Part shown: piece by piece, positions 26,369-34,002 of the stretch
Numbering within the stretch: the stretch's first letter is position 1
Layout: each line of letters starts with the position of its first letter
Assembly (NCBI RefSeq): GCF_024746795.1
Contig: NZ_CP080524.1
Location: 4,814,001-4,878,000, forward strand
DNA length: 64,000 nt
Source of the DNA: Mesorhizobium sp. AR10
GTDB lineage: Bacteria; Pseudomonadota; Alphaproteobacteria; Rhizobiales; Rhizobiaceae
Reading direction: 5' to 3'
The notes under the pieces: model-generated
The model's database searches: none
Seen by the model: the letters and a program-made list of their open reading frames with translations, nothing else
What the model was told of the DNA's origin: nothing
Position numbers and translations under genes: made by a program

Positions 26369-26947
26369 TTAGCGCGGAAAATTCGGGGTCACGAACGGAT
26401 CGACGCCTTTGCGGATTAGCGCGTCGTCCCTTGCTTCGTCGGCCAATGGAATTTCCTCGTCGCTTGACCAGCCCGAGGTTTCGGTTTCGCTGCGACGAGC
26501 GTGCGTTGCTGATCGTCTCAATATCGCGGTCGCCGCCGCCTCCTGCGCCTCGCCAACCCGGGCCATGACCATCGTCCCACCACCTCTGACGTGCTCGGCG
26601 TAGACATGGGCATCGGCTTCATCGATGCCCGCATCGGTAAAGGCCTCCAGCACGCCCCCGGCCACCCCGCCCGCTGCGGCGCCTGTCAGGGTCGAGACGA
26701 GCCATCCGGCTCCAACGACCGGACCGAGGCCCGGAACTGTGACCGCGCCGATACCGGCCAAAAAACCGCCGATACCGCCGACCGCGGCGCCGATTCCGAC
26801 ACCCGTGGCGGCTGGACTGCCGCTGCGCTCGGAACCGTCCGGAGCGATGATGCTGATGTCGTCCGGCGAAATGCCGCCATCCTCAAGCCTGCGAACCGCG
26901 AGTTCGGCGTCGCCGTAGGTGTCGTACAGTCCAGCGATCGTTTTCAT
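26369..26947 (-). CDS. YflT-like general stress protein with glycine-zipper core
   Basis: 192 residues. Residues 1-35 (MKTIAGLYDTYGDAELAVRR, LEDGGISPDDISII) resemble the heat-induced YflT/general stress 17M domain. A Gly/Ala-rich hydrophobic core (about 47-105) forms a glycine-zipper membrane hairpin, then an acidic soluble tail with a second beta-alpha repeat (HVYAEHVRGGGTMVMARVG). The start at 26947 has GGGAG eight bases upstream. The first domain and the zipper are characteristic; the biochemical role is unknown. Confidence 0.82.
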   Translation of the reverse strand: MKTIAGLYDTYGDAELAVRRLEDGGISPDDISIIAPDGSERSGSPAATGVGIGAAVGGIGGFLAGIGAVTVPGLGPVVGAGWLVSTLTGAAAGGVAGGVLEAFTDAGIDEADAHVYAEHVRGGGTMVMARVGEAQEAAATAILRRSATHARRSETETSGWSSDEEIPLADEARDDALIRKGVDPFVTPNFPR

Positions 26948-26995
26948 TTCGGCTACTCCCGGGAGTGCGCGAGGTTCGCGCGGATCCACGGACTC

Positions 26996-27020
26996 AAGCA
27001 AAATGCCGGCGAATTGTTCC
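26996..27020 (-). promoter_or_regulatory. Candidate EcfG-type promoter of the YflT-like gene
   Basis: Minus strand GGAAC (27020-27016), then 18 bases, then TT (26997-26996). The -10 reads GCTT, so only the TT of the consensus is kept. It ends 49 bases before the start. Confidence 0.4.
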
Positions 27021-27061
27021 ATGAGAGCTGGGAGAGGGACTGAATGCAGTGCAGGGATTCC

Positions 27062-27087
27062 GGAACCTTCGCCCGTCGCCGAAGGTT
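27062..27087 (+). promoter_or_regulatory. Candidate EcfG-type promoter
   Basis: GGAAC (27062-27066), 17 bases, GGTT (27084-27087), 46 bases before the small plus-strand ORF at 27133. Confidence 0.4.
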
Positions 27088-27132
27088 GATGTGCCAGACT
27101 GGGCGGGCGAATAGGCCAAAGCGACAGGAAAA

Positions 27133-27375
27133 ATGCACGAGCTCGATCAGGTACAGTCCGAAATCGTCACCGCTGACCTCCTCTTTGCGAGGGTCATGCA
27201 CGACTACAACTACCAGGCCTTGAATGAACCTCAGGGCTCTCGGACACTGCCGTGGTGGGGTCCGTTGTCCGAGGCCATCCCGTCCGTCCTGCTGTTGCGC
27301 TGCTTTGGGGCTTTGGACCAGGCAAGCTTTGACTTGAGCAGGATCATCGCAAGCTCGCGCCAAGGTCGGCACTGA
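27133..27375 (+). CDS. Small hypothetical protein
   Basis: 80 residues, soluble, no recognised domain (MHELDQVQSEIVTADLLFAR; SEAIPSVLLLRCFGALDQA). AGGA lies four to six bases upstream. Support comes mainly from the ribosome site and a correctly placed GGAAC-type promoter; coding bias was not computed. It converges on the DUF982 gene. Confidence 0.45.
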   Translation: MHELDQVQSEIVTADLLFARVMHDYNYQALNEPQGSRTLPWWGPLSEAIPSVLLLRCFGALDQASFDLSRIIASSRQGRH

Positions 27376-27450
27376 ACCGGTTGCAAAGGCTGTCAAACAC
27401 CTGCTTCCCGCGTGCCCGGCAGTTCCCCGATGCCATTCTGCAAAGGGAGA

Positions 27451-27702
27451 TCAGCTCTTCATGAAGCTGGCGGGAAGAACGTCTGCCTCCATCGCCGCGG
27501 ATATGAAGGCTCTTTGAACGTCTCGTGAGCTGCCCCGCCCCATCCTGGCTTCCACCAGTGCTGCCAGCGCCGCGAGAAACATGGGACCGTCGGATGGCCA
27601 TCTGCCATCGGTCAACGCATCGGTGATCTGCAGGAGGTTTGAAACAACGCGAATGTCGCCATTGGCGCTCTCAATGGGAATATCATTGAAGGGGTGTTCC
27701 AT
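27451..27702 (-). CDS. DUF982 domain protein, apparently leaderless
   Basis: 83 residues with the DUF982 layout: an N-terminal strand with IRVVSNLLQITDALTDGRWP, then a helix with FLAALAALVEARMGRG and RDVQRAFISAAMEADV. These are small Rhizobiales proteins of unknown function, often in many copies. There is no ribosome site before the ATG, and a consensus GGAAC-N16-CGTT promoter ends only eight bases upstream, so the mRNA would begin at or next to the start codon. Confidence 0.75.
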   Translation of the reverse strand: MEHPFNDIPIESANGDIRVVSNLLQITDALTDGRWPSDGPMFLAALAALVEARMGRGSSRDVQRAFISAAMEADVLPASFMKS

Positions 27703-27709
27703 GATCCGT

Positions 27710-27734
27710 AACGGATGAACTGCTGCAACGTTCC
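27710..27734 (-). promoter_or_regulatory. Consensus EcfG-type promoter of DUF982
   Basis: Minus strand GGAAC (27734-27730), 16 bases, CGTT (27713-27710): a full match to GGAAC-N16-CGTT. It predicts transcription starting about at the DUF982 ATG. Confidence 0.65.
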
Positions 27735-27891
27735 TCGATGGAAGGTTAATTCTTCATCGAGGGTTGGTTCGTCTTCACCTTCTCCACATCGGCCCTTGCG
27801 AAAACTTCCCTCTTGGACGCTGGCGCAAATCGCAGGCCACAGACACTTCGGCGTTGTTAACCACGAGGGTCGTCGCTGCTCGATTTTTGTC

Positions 27892-27916
27892 GGAACCTTC
27901 ACCGGGGCGAGCTGTT
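27892..27916 (+). promoter_or_regulatory. Candidate EcfG-type promoter of the secreted protein gene
   Basis: GGAAC (27892-27896), 16 bases, TGTT (27913-27916), 58 bases before the ATG at 27975. Confidence 0.5.
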
Positions 27917-27974
27917 GTCCCCTCAGTCGCAAATGCGGCGACAATCGAAAAAATGGTGACAAACGGAGACAACC

Positions 27975-28283
27975 ATGTTTACGAAAATCCTCGCAGCCTC
28001 CCTTCTCGCAACCGGCCTGGCCACGTCCGCCATGGCCCAGAATGCAGACGGTGCTGCTTCCGACCGCGGCAGCGGCAAATCCGTTGTCGTCACCCCCGAT
28101 CCCGACGATCCGAATGCCATCGATCCTGGCGCCACCAACAGCATAATTGTGGTGCCCGATGCCATGAATTCCACCCCCGACGAGAATTGTGCTTCGAGCC
28201 CGCAGGGCGCACAGGCCGACGCGAACCACGCCTCACCGGGCACGGTGTCGCCGACGGTCAACGACAATAACTGCGGCAAGTAA
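27975..28283 (+). CDS. Small secreted hypothetical protein
   Basis: 102 residues. A signal peptide (MFTKILAASLLATGLATSAM, cut after MAQ or AMA) precedes a polar, Asp/Pro/Asn-rich mature part with two cysteines (ENCASSPQG and NDNNCGK) that could form one disulfide. No known domain. Followed by a strong terminator, preceded by a GGAAC-type promoter: a single-gene stress transcript. Confidence 0.72.
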   Translation: MFTKILAASLLATGLATSAMAQNADGAASDRGSGKSVVVTPDPDDPNAIDPGATNSIIVVPDAMNSTPDENCASSPQGAQADANHASPGTVSPTVNDNNCGK

Positions 28284-28302
28284 CATGCAGGCTGTTGCTG
28301 GA

Positions 28303-28334
28303 GGCCGCCGGAGCATTTGGCTCCGGGGCCTTTT
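28303..28334 (+). terminator. Intrinsic terminator of the secreted protein gene
   Basis: GGCC-CCGGAGC and GCTCCGG-GGCC arms followed by TTTT, 20 bases after the stop. Confidence 0.85.
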
Positions 28335-28381
28335 GCTCCATCAGGCGTTGGCGTCGAACAGCGCTGCTATCAGGCTTGAGA

Positions 28382-28406
28382 GGAACCAATCCAGCGGTGC
28401 TTCGTT
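28382..28406 (+). promoter_or_regulatory. Consensus EcfG-type promoter
   Basis: GGAAC (28382-28386), 16 bases, CGTT (28403-28406): full match. It lies 51 bases before the ATG of the tiny membrane protein. Confidence 0.7.
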
Positions 28407-28457
28407 TGCTGCAGCGTACTTGATGTGTTTTTCAAAACAGCCAACGGAGTGAGGGAC

Positions 28458-28625
28458 ATGGCTTCATCGGTTCTTATCGGCATCCTGATCACCTTCCTGG
28501 TAATCATCCTCGTTCTCTATCTCGTCCAGCGCCTGCCGCTTGATGGCCGCACAAGACAAATCGCCCAGATCATCGTCATCATCATCGGCATCATCTCGCT
28601 GCTGAAATACTTGGCTGTCTTTTAG
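28458..28625 (+). CDS. Tiny two-helix membrane protein
   Basis: 55 residues: hydrophobic helix (VLIGILITFLVIILVLYLV), a short basic loop QRLPLDGRTRQ, and a second helix (IAQIIVIIIGIISLLKYLAV). The layout matches small Rhizobiales stress-linked membrane peptides. The start at 28458 is preferred to 28425 because GGAGTGAGG precedes it and the helix is then N-terminal. Consensus EcfG promoter upstream. Confidence 0.75.
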   Translation: MASSVLIGILITFLVIILVLYLVQRLPLDGRTRQIAQIIVIIIGIISLLKYLAVF

Positions 28626-28650
28626 GGAACCCAGCGCGCCGGCGACCGTT
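28626..28650 (+). promoter_or_regulatory. Consensus EcfG-type promoter of the DUF883-like gene
   Basis: GGAAC (28626-28630), 16 bases, CGTT (28647-28650): full match, 27 bases before the ATG. It begins directly after the stop codon of the preceding gene. Confidence 0.7.
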
Positions 28651-28677
28651 CCCACCTGACACCACAAGGAGAAAACA

Positions 28678-29019
28678 ATGGCCGACAACTCCGCAGGCGC
28701 CTCGAAGGCGTCGGACGATGCCCAGGAGGCGATGAAGAAACAGATCGCCGAGCTTCGCCGCGAAATCACGAAGATCAATCGCACCCTTGCCGAGCGAGCC
28801 GAAGAGGCTGCCGAGACAGCGCAAGGCTGGTACGAGAGTGCGGCCGACAAGGCGTCGCGCGCAACCCAGCAATTGCGCAGCCAGGCGCACACCGTCTCGG
28901 ATACGGTTCAGCAGAACCCCGGTACAATATCATCGGCGCTGGTGCTTGGCGGCATGCTTGGCATTCTCCTCGGCATCGCTATTGCCAAGAGTTCCGAGCC
29001 GGAGCGCCGCTGGTTTTAG
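28678..29019 (+). CDS. DUF883-like (ElaB/YgaM-type) membrane protein
   Basis: 113 residues. A long amphipathic helix of heptads (EAMKKQIAELRREITKINRT to SRATQQLRSQAHTVSDTVQQ) is followed by a C-terminal glycine-rich membrane helix (TISSALVLGGMLGILLGIAI) and a short basic end. This is the DUF883/ElaB layout: C-tail-anchored inner-membrane proteins, some ribosome-associated and stationary-phase induced. ATG has AAGGAG seven bases upstream. Confidence 0.82.
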   Translation: MADNSAGASKASDDAQEAMKKQIAELRREITKINRTLAERAEEAAETAQGWYESAADKASRATQQLRSQAHTVSDTVQQNPGTISSALVLGGMLGILLGIAIAKSSEPERRWF

Positions 29020-29103
29020 GTCGCGGACTGTCAAGACCGCGATCATCAGGCGTTTGGGCTCGCAGGTCGACATTCCTGCAATGAACAGCTGCGAGATATC
29101 CAC

Positions 29104-29283
29104 ATGACCGACGACAAATCGAAGACCAAAGAAGACCGAAAACTGGTATCAAGTGAAGAGCCCTACGAGGTCGCCGCCTTCGCGAAAAAATATGGCATAC
29201 CGCCGAGCGAGGCCAAGACCATCATCAAGCGCTATGGGCCGTCGAGGCGGAAACTCGACGCCTACATGGCGGCGAGGAACTAG
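29104..29283 (+). CDS. DUF3606 domain protein
   Basis: A 59-residue protein (MTDDKSKTKEDRKLVSSEEP ending DAYMAARN). The central EVAAFAKKYGIPPSEAKTII is a helix-turn-helix-like pattern typical of DUF3606. Highly charged, no membrane segment. Ribosome site is weak. Function unknown; family members cluster with stress genes. Confidence 0.75.
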   Translation: MTDDKSKTKEDRKLVSSEEPYEVAAFAKKYGIPPSEAKTIIKRYGPSRRKLDAYMAARN

Positions 29284-29309
29284 CCGGCCCGCTTTTTTGG
29301 GGATCCACC

Positions 29310-29603
29310 GTGCCATTTCGACCAATCGCATTGACAGCCGGAACGCTCCTGTTTGCTGCCGCAACCGCGGCTTATGCCCGACCGGACACGCGAACGATGA
29401 CCTGCGAACAGACGCAGGCCCTGATCCAGAGCCATCGCTCGGCAGTGCTGACCACCGGCGCGAACACCTACGATCGCTATGTCCGCCAATTCGGCAATGA
29501 ATGCGACTGGCCGGAGGTGCCTACCGCCGCCTCCGTTCCAACACGTGACGGGCAATGCCGCGTCTACCGATGCCAGGAGCCGGCCTTCGATTTCCCGAAC
29601 TGA
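29310..29603 (+). CDS. Small secreted cysteine-containing protein
   Basis: 97 residues starting at GTG 29310, with GGGGAT seven bases upstream. A signal peptide (MPFRPIALTAGTLLFAAATA, cut after AYA) precedes a mature part with four cysteines (MTCEQTQAL, NECDWPEV, QCRVYRC), probably two disulfides. Similar small periplasmic proteins occur across Rhizobiales; no function known. The 200 bases after it have no supported gene. Confidence 0.72.
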   Translation: MPFRPIALTAGTLLFAAATAAYARPDTRTMTCEQTQALIQSHRSAVLTTGANTYDRYVRQFGNECDWPEVPTAASVPTRDGQCRVYRCQEPAFDFPN

Positions 29604-29807
29604 CCCATCGCGTCACCTTTGCGGCCTGTGGCTGCGCTGCGAAATCGGCATGCCGGCCCGGCGTCGATGCGCAATTCGATACGCCGTGGAACCGTTACGC
29701 CTCAGGCGAATTGATTCTGGTCCGGGATTATTCGGTGGCCACGAGGCGTCAGACCGCCGTGGTCGGTCACTTTTGAATATGTGAGCCACAAAGAGGGAGG
29801 AACCGCC

Positions 29808-30299
29808 ATGTCCAATGACATCCGCCGGAGCGGCAGCTGCCTGTGTGGCGGCGTCCAGTTTTCGGTGACGGGTGAGCCGCTTCGGGTCGGCCTTTGCCAT
29901 TGCAAGGACTGCCGCAAGACCAGCGGATCGGCGTTTTCGGCCTTTGCGGTGTGGCCGCTCGAAGCACTTGAAACGGCTGGCATCGTCAACACTTACGGCG
30001 GCAGGAGCTTTTGCCCGACCTGCGGTGGCCGCGTCACCTCGGTCAGCGACGATGAGGCCGAAGTGATGATCGGCAGCCTCGATCTGGCGCCGACCGAAGG
30101 GCTGGAGCCCGCCTATGAGCTCTGGACCGGTCGTCGCGAGCACTGGTTGCAACCCCTGCCCGACGCCCGGCAGTTCGAGCACGACCGCATCGACGGCGAA
30201 CAGACAGCTAATGACCCGGCGGCCGACGACGGCCAGACAGTCGCGTCAGAACCTGCCGCCGACAGCGTCGAGGCGCCATCATGGCGCAGATCGGCCTAG
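29808..30299 (+). CDS. GFA-family (glutathione-dependent formaldehyde-activating) zinc protein
   Basis: 163 residues. The GFA zinc-binding cysteines are all present: C11/C13 (SCLCGG), C30/C32/C35 (CHCKDC) and C69/C72 (CPTC). The domain ends near residue 120; the remaining 40 residues are an acidic Ala/Asp tail with no pattern. GFA proteins form or bind S-hydroxymethyl-glutathione, though most members have unproven chemistry. Start at 29808 follows GGAGG at seven bases. Confidence 0.88.
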   Translation: MSNDIRRSGSCLCGGVQFSVTGEPLRVGLCHCKDCRKTSGSAFSAFAVWPLEALETAGIVNTYGGRSFCPTCGGRVTSVSDDEAEVMIGSLDLAPTEGLEPAYELWTGRREHWLQPLPDARQFEHDRIDGEQTANDPAADDGQTVASEPAADSVEAPSWRRSA

Positions 30300-30912
30300 G
30301 GAGAGTAGATCGCTTTCATTCCCTCGAGGTCATCTCCCGGCGCCGCCAAACGGACCGGCTGTGCTGCCTTGGTCGCCACCGGCCACGCGGCATCGCGTAG
30401 GCCGTGCTTCAATCGGTCATTGGCGAATACGATCAGGAGCATTGCCACCTGTGCCGCCAAAATTGCCCCGCAAGGATGGTCATCGGACGTGGCGGCTGAC
30501 CAAAGGTTCCCAGATGTTTGACCCGAGAGAATATCTCATCGCCGGATTCCAACGCAAAGAATCGCCCCGGCGCGAGCCGAAGGCGGGGCGGGCTGGACAG
30601 TCGATCACCTGGTTGTTGCCTGGTCCGTTCTGACGTGTGTGACGGCGTTGGTTCGACATGCCTCAGCTTTATTTTGCAACCGGCGGTCGGTTTGCCGCAG
30701 TAGCAAAGGTCAGCTAGAATTGGTCTCGCGGCGGACTTTCTGGAAGCCGCTTTGGCCGGCGCGGCTCAGGCAACACCCTCAGCATTACCGCGTCGGCCTT
30801 GTAAAACCGAAGAATGTCCGACCCTAGTCTTGTCGGCCAAGCGACACAATCTTTGATACTATTTCTCGACCCAGGCATCCTGGCTATCAGATGAAGTACC
30901 AGGCTCTGGATT
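30300..30912. other. Gene-poor stretch
   Basis: 613 bases with no well-supported gene. The best small frame is a 39-codon ATG ORF at 30514-30633 (starting MFDPREYLIAGFQ) with AAAGG upstream, too short to trust. No terminator or repeat is clear. It separates the stress segment from the GT9 gene. Confidence 0.4.
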
Positions 30913-31935
30913 TCAGCTGCGGATTTCAGCTGAAAGGCCAGCCAGCGCCTCCAGCACGCGGCCCTCGCTGACGCCACGCGTATCCTCGACCCAACTGGGT
31001 GTCGACAGCGGCGGCTCGAGAAAGCGGACGTGGCTGTTTACGGGCCCGTGCACATAGGGACGGTTCAGCCCGTAGATAAGCGCGCACGGGACATTCAAGG
31101 CGGCGGCGGCATGCGAGATGCCCCCATCGACGCCGAGGAACATGGTCGAGGCAGCGATCTGGCGCATGGCATCGTCAATCGACGGGGTCGATGTGAAGTC
31201 GACGGCCTCGGGAATGGCGGCGCGGATTTGCGCGGCGCCGGCGCGCTCACGCGCACCGCCGATGATCCAGATCGCCCAGCCGCGCTCATGATAGGTCCTG
31301 GCGATCGAGACAAAGCGTTCCACGGGCCATGACCGGAAATCGTCGACACCGGCCGTGTAGAGCGAGAGCGCCGGACGCGCGGCGTCGATTTTCTGGTTCT
31401 TGCGCCAATCGTCCAGTTCCGCCGGATCGACCACAAGCCGGGGTGCCGGCCATTGCGCCTCCGCAGCCGGGCTTTCGCCAAGCGAGGCAATCGAACAGAC
31501 TTCTTCGAAGATCCGCGTCTTGCGCGGGCCGAAGGCCCACAAATGCCCGAGCCAGCCGGCCGGGAAGCGATTCAGCAGTCCGAATTGCAACTCCTGCGGA
31601 TAGCCGATGCGTTCCGGTATGCCGGCCATGAACGTCATCAGCGCCGCCTTGGTGGTGCTGGTCATCAGATAGGCCGTGCGGTAATTTTCCTTGCGCAACT
31701 CGCCGACCAGGCGGCGGCGCTCCTCAAAGCCAAGCTGCCGGTGGCGCTTGGCGAGCGCCCAGCCTTTCCTGACATGCGGCATCATGCGCGCCAGCGGTGC
31801 TGCGACAGGCGAGGTGACCACATCGATCGGACGACCGGGAAATCGTTGGGCAATGATCTGGACCGCGGAGTGGCAACGGATGAAGTCGCCAACTGCGGGA
31901 AAGCCGACCAGAAGGATTGGATCGCTGGTTGTCAA
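30913..31935 (-). CDS. Glycosyltransferase family 9 (heptosyltransferase-like)
   Basis: 340 residues with the two-Rossmann GT-B fold. The N-terminus DPILLVGFPAVGDFIRCHSA is the GT9 start (GxGDxI type). The C-terminal donor-binding part includes FLGVDGGISHAAAALNVPCA and YGLNRP. Such enzymes add heptose from ADP-heptose to lipid A-core or act on other surface glycans. It is isolated, so the acceptor is unknown. It lies just outside the prophage and is not clearly part of it. Confidence 0.88.
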   Translation of the reverse strand: MTTSDPILLVGFPAVGDFIRCHSAVQIIAQRFPGRPIDVVTSPVAAPLARMMPHVRKGWALAKRHRQLGFEERRRLVGELRKENYRTAYLMTSTTKAALMTFMAGIPERIGYPQELQFGLLNRFPAGWLGHLWAFGPRKTRIFEEVCSIASLGESPAAEAQWPAPRLVVDPAELDDWRKNQKIDAARPALSLYTAGVDDFRSWPVERFVSIARTYHERGWAIWIIGGARERAGAAQIRAAIPEAVDFTSTPSIDDAMRQIAASTMFLGVDGGISHAAAALNVPCALIYGLNRPYVHGPVNSHVRFLEPPLSTPSWVEDTRGVSEGRVLEALAGLSAEIRS

Positions 31936-32087
31936 GGAAGCACTTCGCCATCAAGGATTCGGGCGTAGGGGCCCAGGTGGCCTCGTGCCGTCTTTTGAAT
32001 TGGAAACCTCGTAGCAGCAGATTCGCGGCATTGTCGAGGCGTAGGGCAGGTTACAGAATCGTTAATCAGCACTTGCTACTATGCCGG

Positions 32088-32231
32088 ATGACCAAAAACA
32101 TCGGAAACGCACCCAGCAATATGCCAGAACCGCCAAAGGGCCCTGCCCTGAGCTGGCTCGCACCTGCCTTGTTTCCCCTGGTGGTTGTCGCGCTTGGATA
32201 TTTGATCGGCTGGCAGTTCTTCGGCTTCTAG
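32088..32231 (+). CDS. Possible small single-span membrane protein
   Basis: 47 residues: polar Pro-rich N-terminus (MTKNIGNAPSNMPEPPKGPA) and one hydrophobic helix (WLAPALFPLVVVALGYLIGW). The composition looks real, but no ribosome site precedes it. Low confidence. Confidence 0.4.
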   Translation: MTKNIGNAPSNMPEPPKGPALSWLAPALFPLVVVALGYLIGWQFFGF

Positions 32232-32293
32232 AACAATTGGGCTTGAACCGCCGCCGCACCTTCGGCACGGCGGCATCCCGACAAAGGGCTGGG

Positions 32294-32812
32294 CTATGAA
32301 ACGGCCTTTTCACGAACCGGAAGCTTCCAGCCCGGCCTGACAAAATGGCATGTGTAGCCGTTGGGATATTTCTCCAGATAGTCCTGATGCTCGGGTTCCG
32401 CTTCCCAAAAAGCGCCTGCCGGGGCAAGCTCGGTGACGACCTTGCCCGGCCATAGCCCCGAGGCATCGACATCGGCGATGGTGTCTTCGGCAATCTGTTT
32501 CTGTTCGTCGCTGGTGTAGAAGATCGCAGACCGATAGCTCACCCCGACATCATTGCCCTGGCGGTTGCGCGTCGATGGATCATGGATCTGGAAGAAGCGT
32601 TCAAGCAGCGTGCGATAGCTGATCCTGGCCGGATCGAAATTGATCTCGATGGCTTCGGCATGGGTGCCGTGATTGCGGTAGGTGGCATTGGGCACGTCGC
32701 CGCCGCTATAGCCGACACGGGTCGAGATCACGCCGGGATAGCGCCGTATCAAATCTTGCATGCCCCAGAAGCAGCCGCCGGCAAGGACTGCGCGTTCGGT
32801 GGAAGTGGCCAT
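32294..32812 (-). CDS. msrA: Peptide-methionine (S)-S-oxide reductase
   Basis: 172 residues. The catalytic cysteine is C14 in the signature GGCFWGMQD, followed by [19 protein letters not shown] and [11 protein letters not shown] with the family Glu. It reduces methionine-S-sulfoxide in proteins using thioredoxin. The start at 32812 has AAGGAGA eight bases upstream; the frame open to 32875 is not needed. It is the last host gene before the prophage. No msrB is adjacent. Confidence 0.95.
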   Translation of the reverse strand: MATSTERAVLAGGCFWGMQDLIRRYPGVISTRVGYSGGDVPNATYRNHGTHAEAIEINFDPARISYRTLLERFFQIHDPSTRNRQGNDVGVSYRSAIFYTSDEQKQIAEDTIADVDASGLWPGKVVTELAPAGAFWEAEPEHQDYLEKYPNGYTCHFVRPGWKLPVREKAVS

Positions 32813-32932
32813 ATCACGTCTCCTTCGGATTTCTCCTAAGGTGGGGACTTTCGCTGCTTTCGTCCAGCCACTCATGTTGAGGCGCGTGTTGCTGTTGCCC
32901 CCCGATTGGGCGGCCCTCGATCCTCGGCGCCG

Positions 32933-33256
32933 TCATTCTTCCCTTGCCGCCTTGAATCTCCGCACGACCACCTCGAAGACAATATCCGAGATCCACATGG
33001 CGGAAACGCCGATCAGGAACGCAGCCGCCAGGGTCGTGGTGTCATCGGCCGGATCGGGGATCGGCAGGCCCGTTGCCTTGAAGTAGGATACGACAGGCAG
33101 CGTCAGATAGGCGGCGGCCAGCGCGCCGCAGATCGGCGAGGCGACCATTTCGCGCAGCTTGTAGCGATGGCGCGACAGCGCCCGCAGGACGCCACCGGCG
33201 AGACCGGCGGCAACGACCGGACCCTTGATGCCGAGCAGATCAAAGAAGTCGTGCAT
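32933..33256 (-). CDS. Phage holin-like membrane protein
   Basis: 107 residues with three likely membrane segments (VVAAGLAGGVLRAL; ICGALAAAYLTLPVVSYF; LAAAFLIGVSAMWISDIVF) and a charged C-terminus, a class I holin-like topology. The start at 33256 has GGAGG six bases upstream and overlaps the stop of the lipoprotein gene (TGATG). Last gene of the lysis cassette. Which of the small membrane proteins here is the true holin cannot be decided. Confidence 0.7.
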   Translation of the reverse strand: MHDFFDLLGIKGPVVAAGLAGGVLRALSRHRYKLREMVASPICGALAAAYLTLPVVSYFKATGLPIPDPADDTTTLAAAFLIGVSAMWISDIVFEVVVRRFKAAREE

Positions 33257-33456
33257 CACGGCCTCCATCCGCAGAGCTTTTGGCCCTTGCGATTGTGGGC
33301 CAGCAGCGCCCTCACCTCGGCATCCGATATTGCGTCGACGGCCTTGGTGGACAGGCGCAGCGGCGACGAGACCGCGCAGAAGCCGCCAGTGGCGGTGGTG
33401 CAGCCGGCCAGTGCGATGGCGAACGCGACGAACGCGGGGATCAATCCCTTGCCCAT
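33256..33456 (-). CDS. Small lipoprotein, probable outer spanin (Rz1-like)
   Basis: 66 residues. The signal peptide ends in a lipobox LAGC (C19), followed by a short mature part with two more cysteines. Its 5' end overlaps the 3' end of the Rz-like gene by 16 bases in another frame, as in Rz/Rz1 pairs. The start has AAAGGAG eight bases upstream. Predicted to join an outer-membrane lipoprotein to the inner spanin for host lysis. Confidence 0.68.
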   Translation of the reverse strand: MGKGLIPAFVAFAIALAGCTTATGGFCAVSSPLRLSTKAVDAISDAEVRALLAHNRKGQKLCGWRP

Positions 33457-33680
33457 GACTTCAGCTCCTTTCGGGCGGCATCGGTGGGAAGCGCGCCGAT
33501 ATCGTTCTGGACCTGGTCGGCAACATCGCGCGCTGATGCTTCGGCGGTGGCCTGCCTGTTGCGCTCAGCCTTGGCGCCGGCAAGCCGCTGGTGAAAACCC
33601 CAGCCGAGGACGGCAATGACGGACGCCAGCATGCCTGATATTGCCGGGTTGCTGGCGAGGAACGACAGGAGCGCGGTCAT
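33441..33680 (-). CDS. Probable inner spanin (Rz-like)
   Basis: 79 residues: N-terminal membrane helix (AISGMLASVIAVLGWGF) and a periplasmic coiled coil rich in Ala/Lys/Arg/Glu (RLAGAKAERNRQATAEASAR) ending ARKELKSWARD, a usual inner-spanin end. The ATG at 33680 overlaps the TGA of the 35-residue gene (ATGA); the GTG at 33692 has no ribosome site. Confidence 0.65.
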   Translation of the reverse strand: MTALLSFLASNPAISGMLASVIAVLGWGFHQRLAGAKAERNRQATAEASARDVADQVQNDIGALPTDAARKELKSWARD

Positions 33681-33784
33681 TGCTGACACCACACGATCGC
33701 GAAGCCGATCGCGCCGGCAAGAAGGAGCGCGCCAACCACCCAGGGCAGCGCCTGACGAATGATTTCGGTGAAAATCTCAACCAT
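33677..33784 (-). CDS. 35-residue membrane protein in lysis cassette
   Basis: A single hydrophobic helix (WVVGALLLAGAIGFAIVW) after MVEIFTEIIRQALP. It starts at 33784 with GGAGGA seven bases upstream, and its TGA overlaps the next ATG (ATGA), so it is very likely translated. Size and position suggest a holin or holin regulator. Confidence 0.65.
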   Translation of the reverse strand: MVEIFTEIIRQALPWVVGALLLAGAIGFAIVWCQQ

Positions 33785-33798
33785 CGCGGCTTCCTCCG

Positions 33799-34002
33799 TC
33801 ATTTCGACCAGTGGAATTTATGGGCAAGCACATACCAACCCTCGGTGGCGGCGCTGATCGCCAGACCAACGCCGGCCTCGATGGCGACCTGGACGTCGGG
33901 ATCGCTGGAAAGAGCAGCGGCATCGCCGGCGCCGAGCAGGCCGCGCGCAACGAGGATGCCGGCGCCGTAGCGCAGCACAATGCGGATGATGACGGCGATC
34001 AT
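33799..34002 (-). CDS. Small phage membrane protein
   Basis: 67 residues with two weak hydrophobic stretches (IIRIVLRYGAGILVARGLLG and VGLAISAATEGWYVLA). The start at 34002 has AAGGAG six bases upstream and overlaps the endolysin stop by four bases (ATGA). Another holin candidate; function unproven. Confidence 0.65.
   Translation of the reverse strand: MIAVIIRIVLRYGAGILVARGLLGAGDAAALSSDPDVQVAIEAGVGLAISAATEGWYVLAHKFHWSK

Noticed and set aside
29555..29776. 73-codon ORF between the secreted protein and GFA genes
   Set aside because: No ribosome site, overlaps the preceding gene's end, no recognisable pattern.
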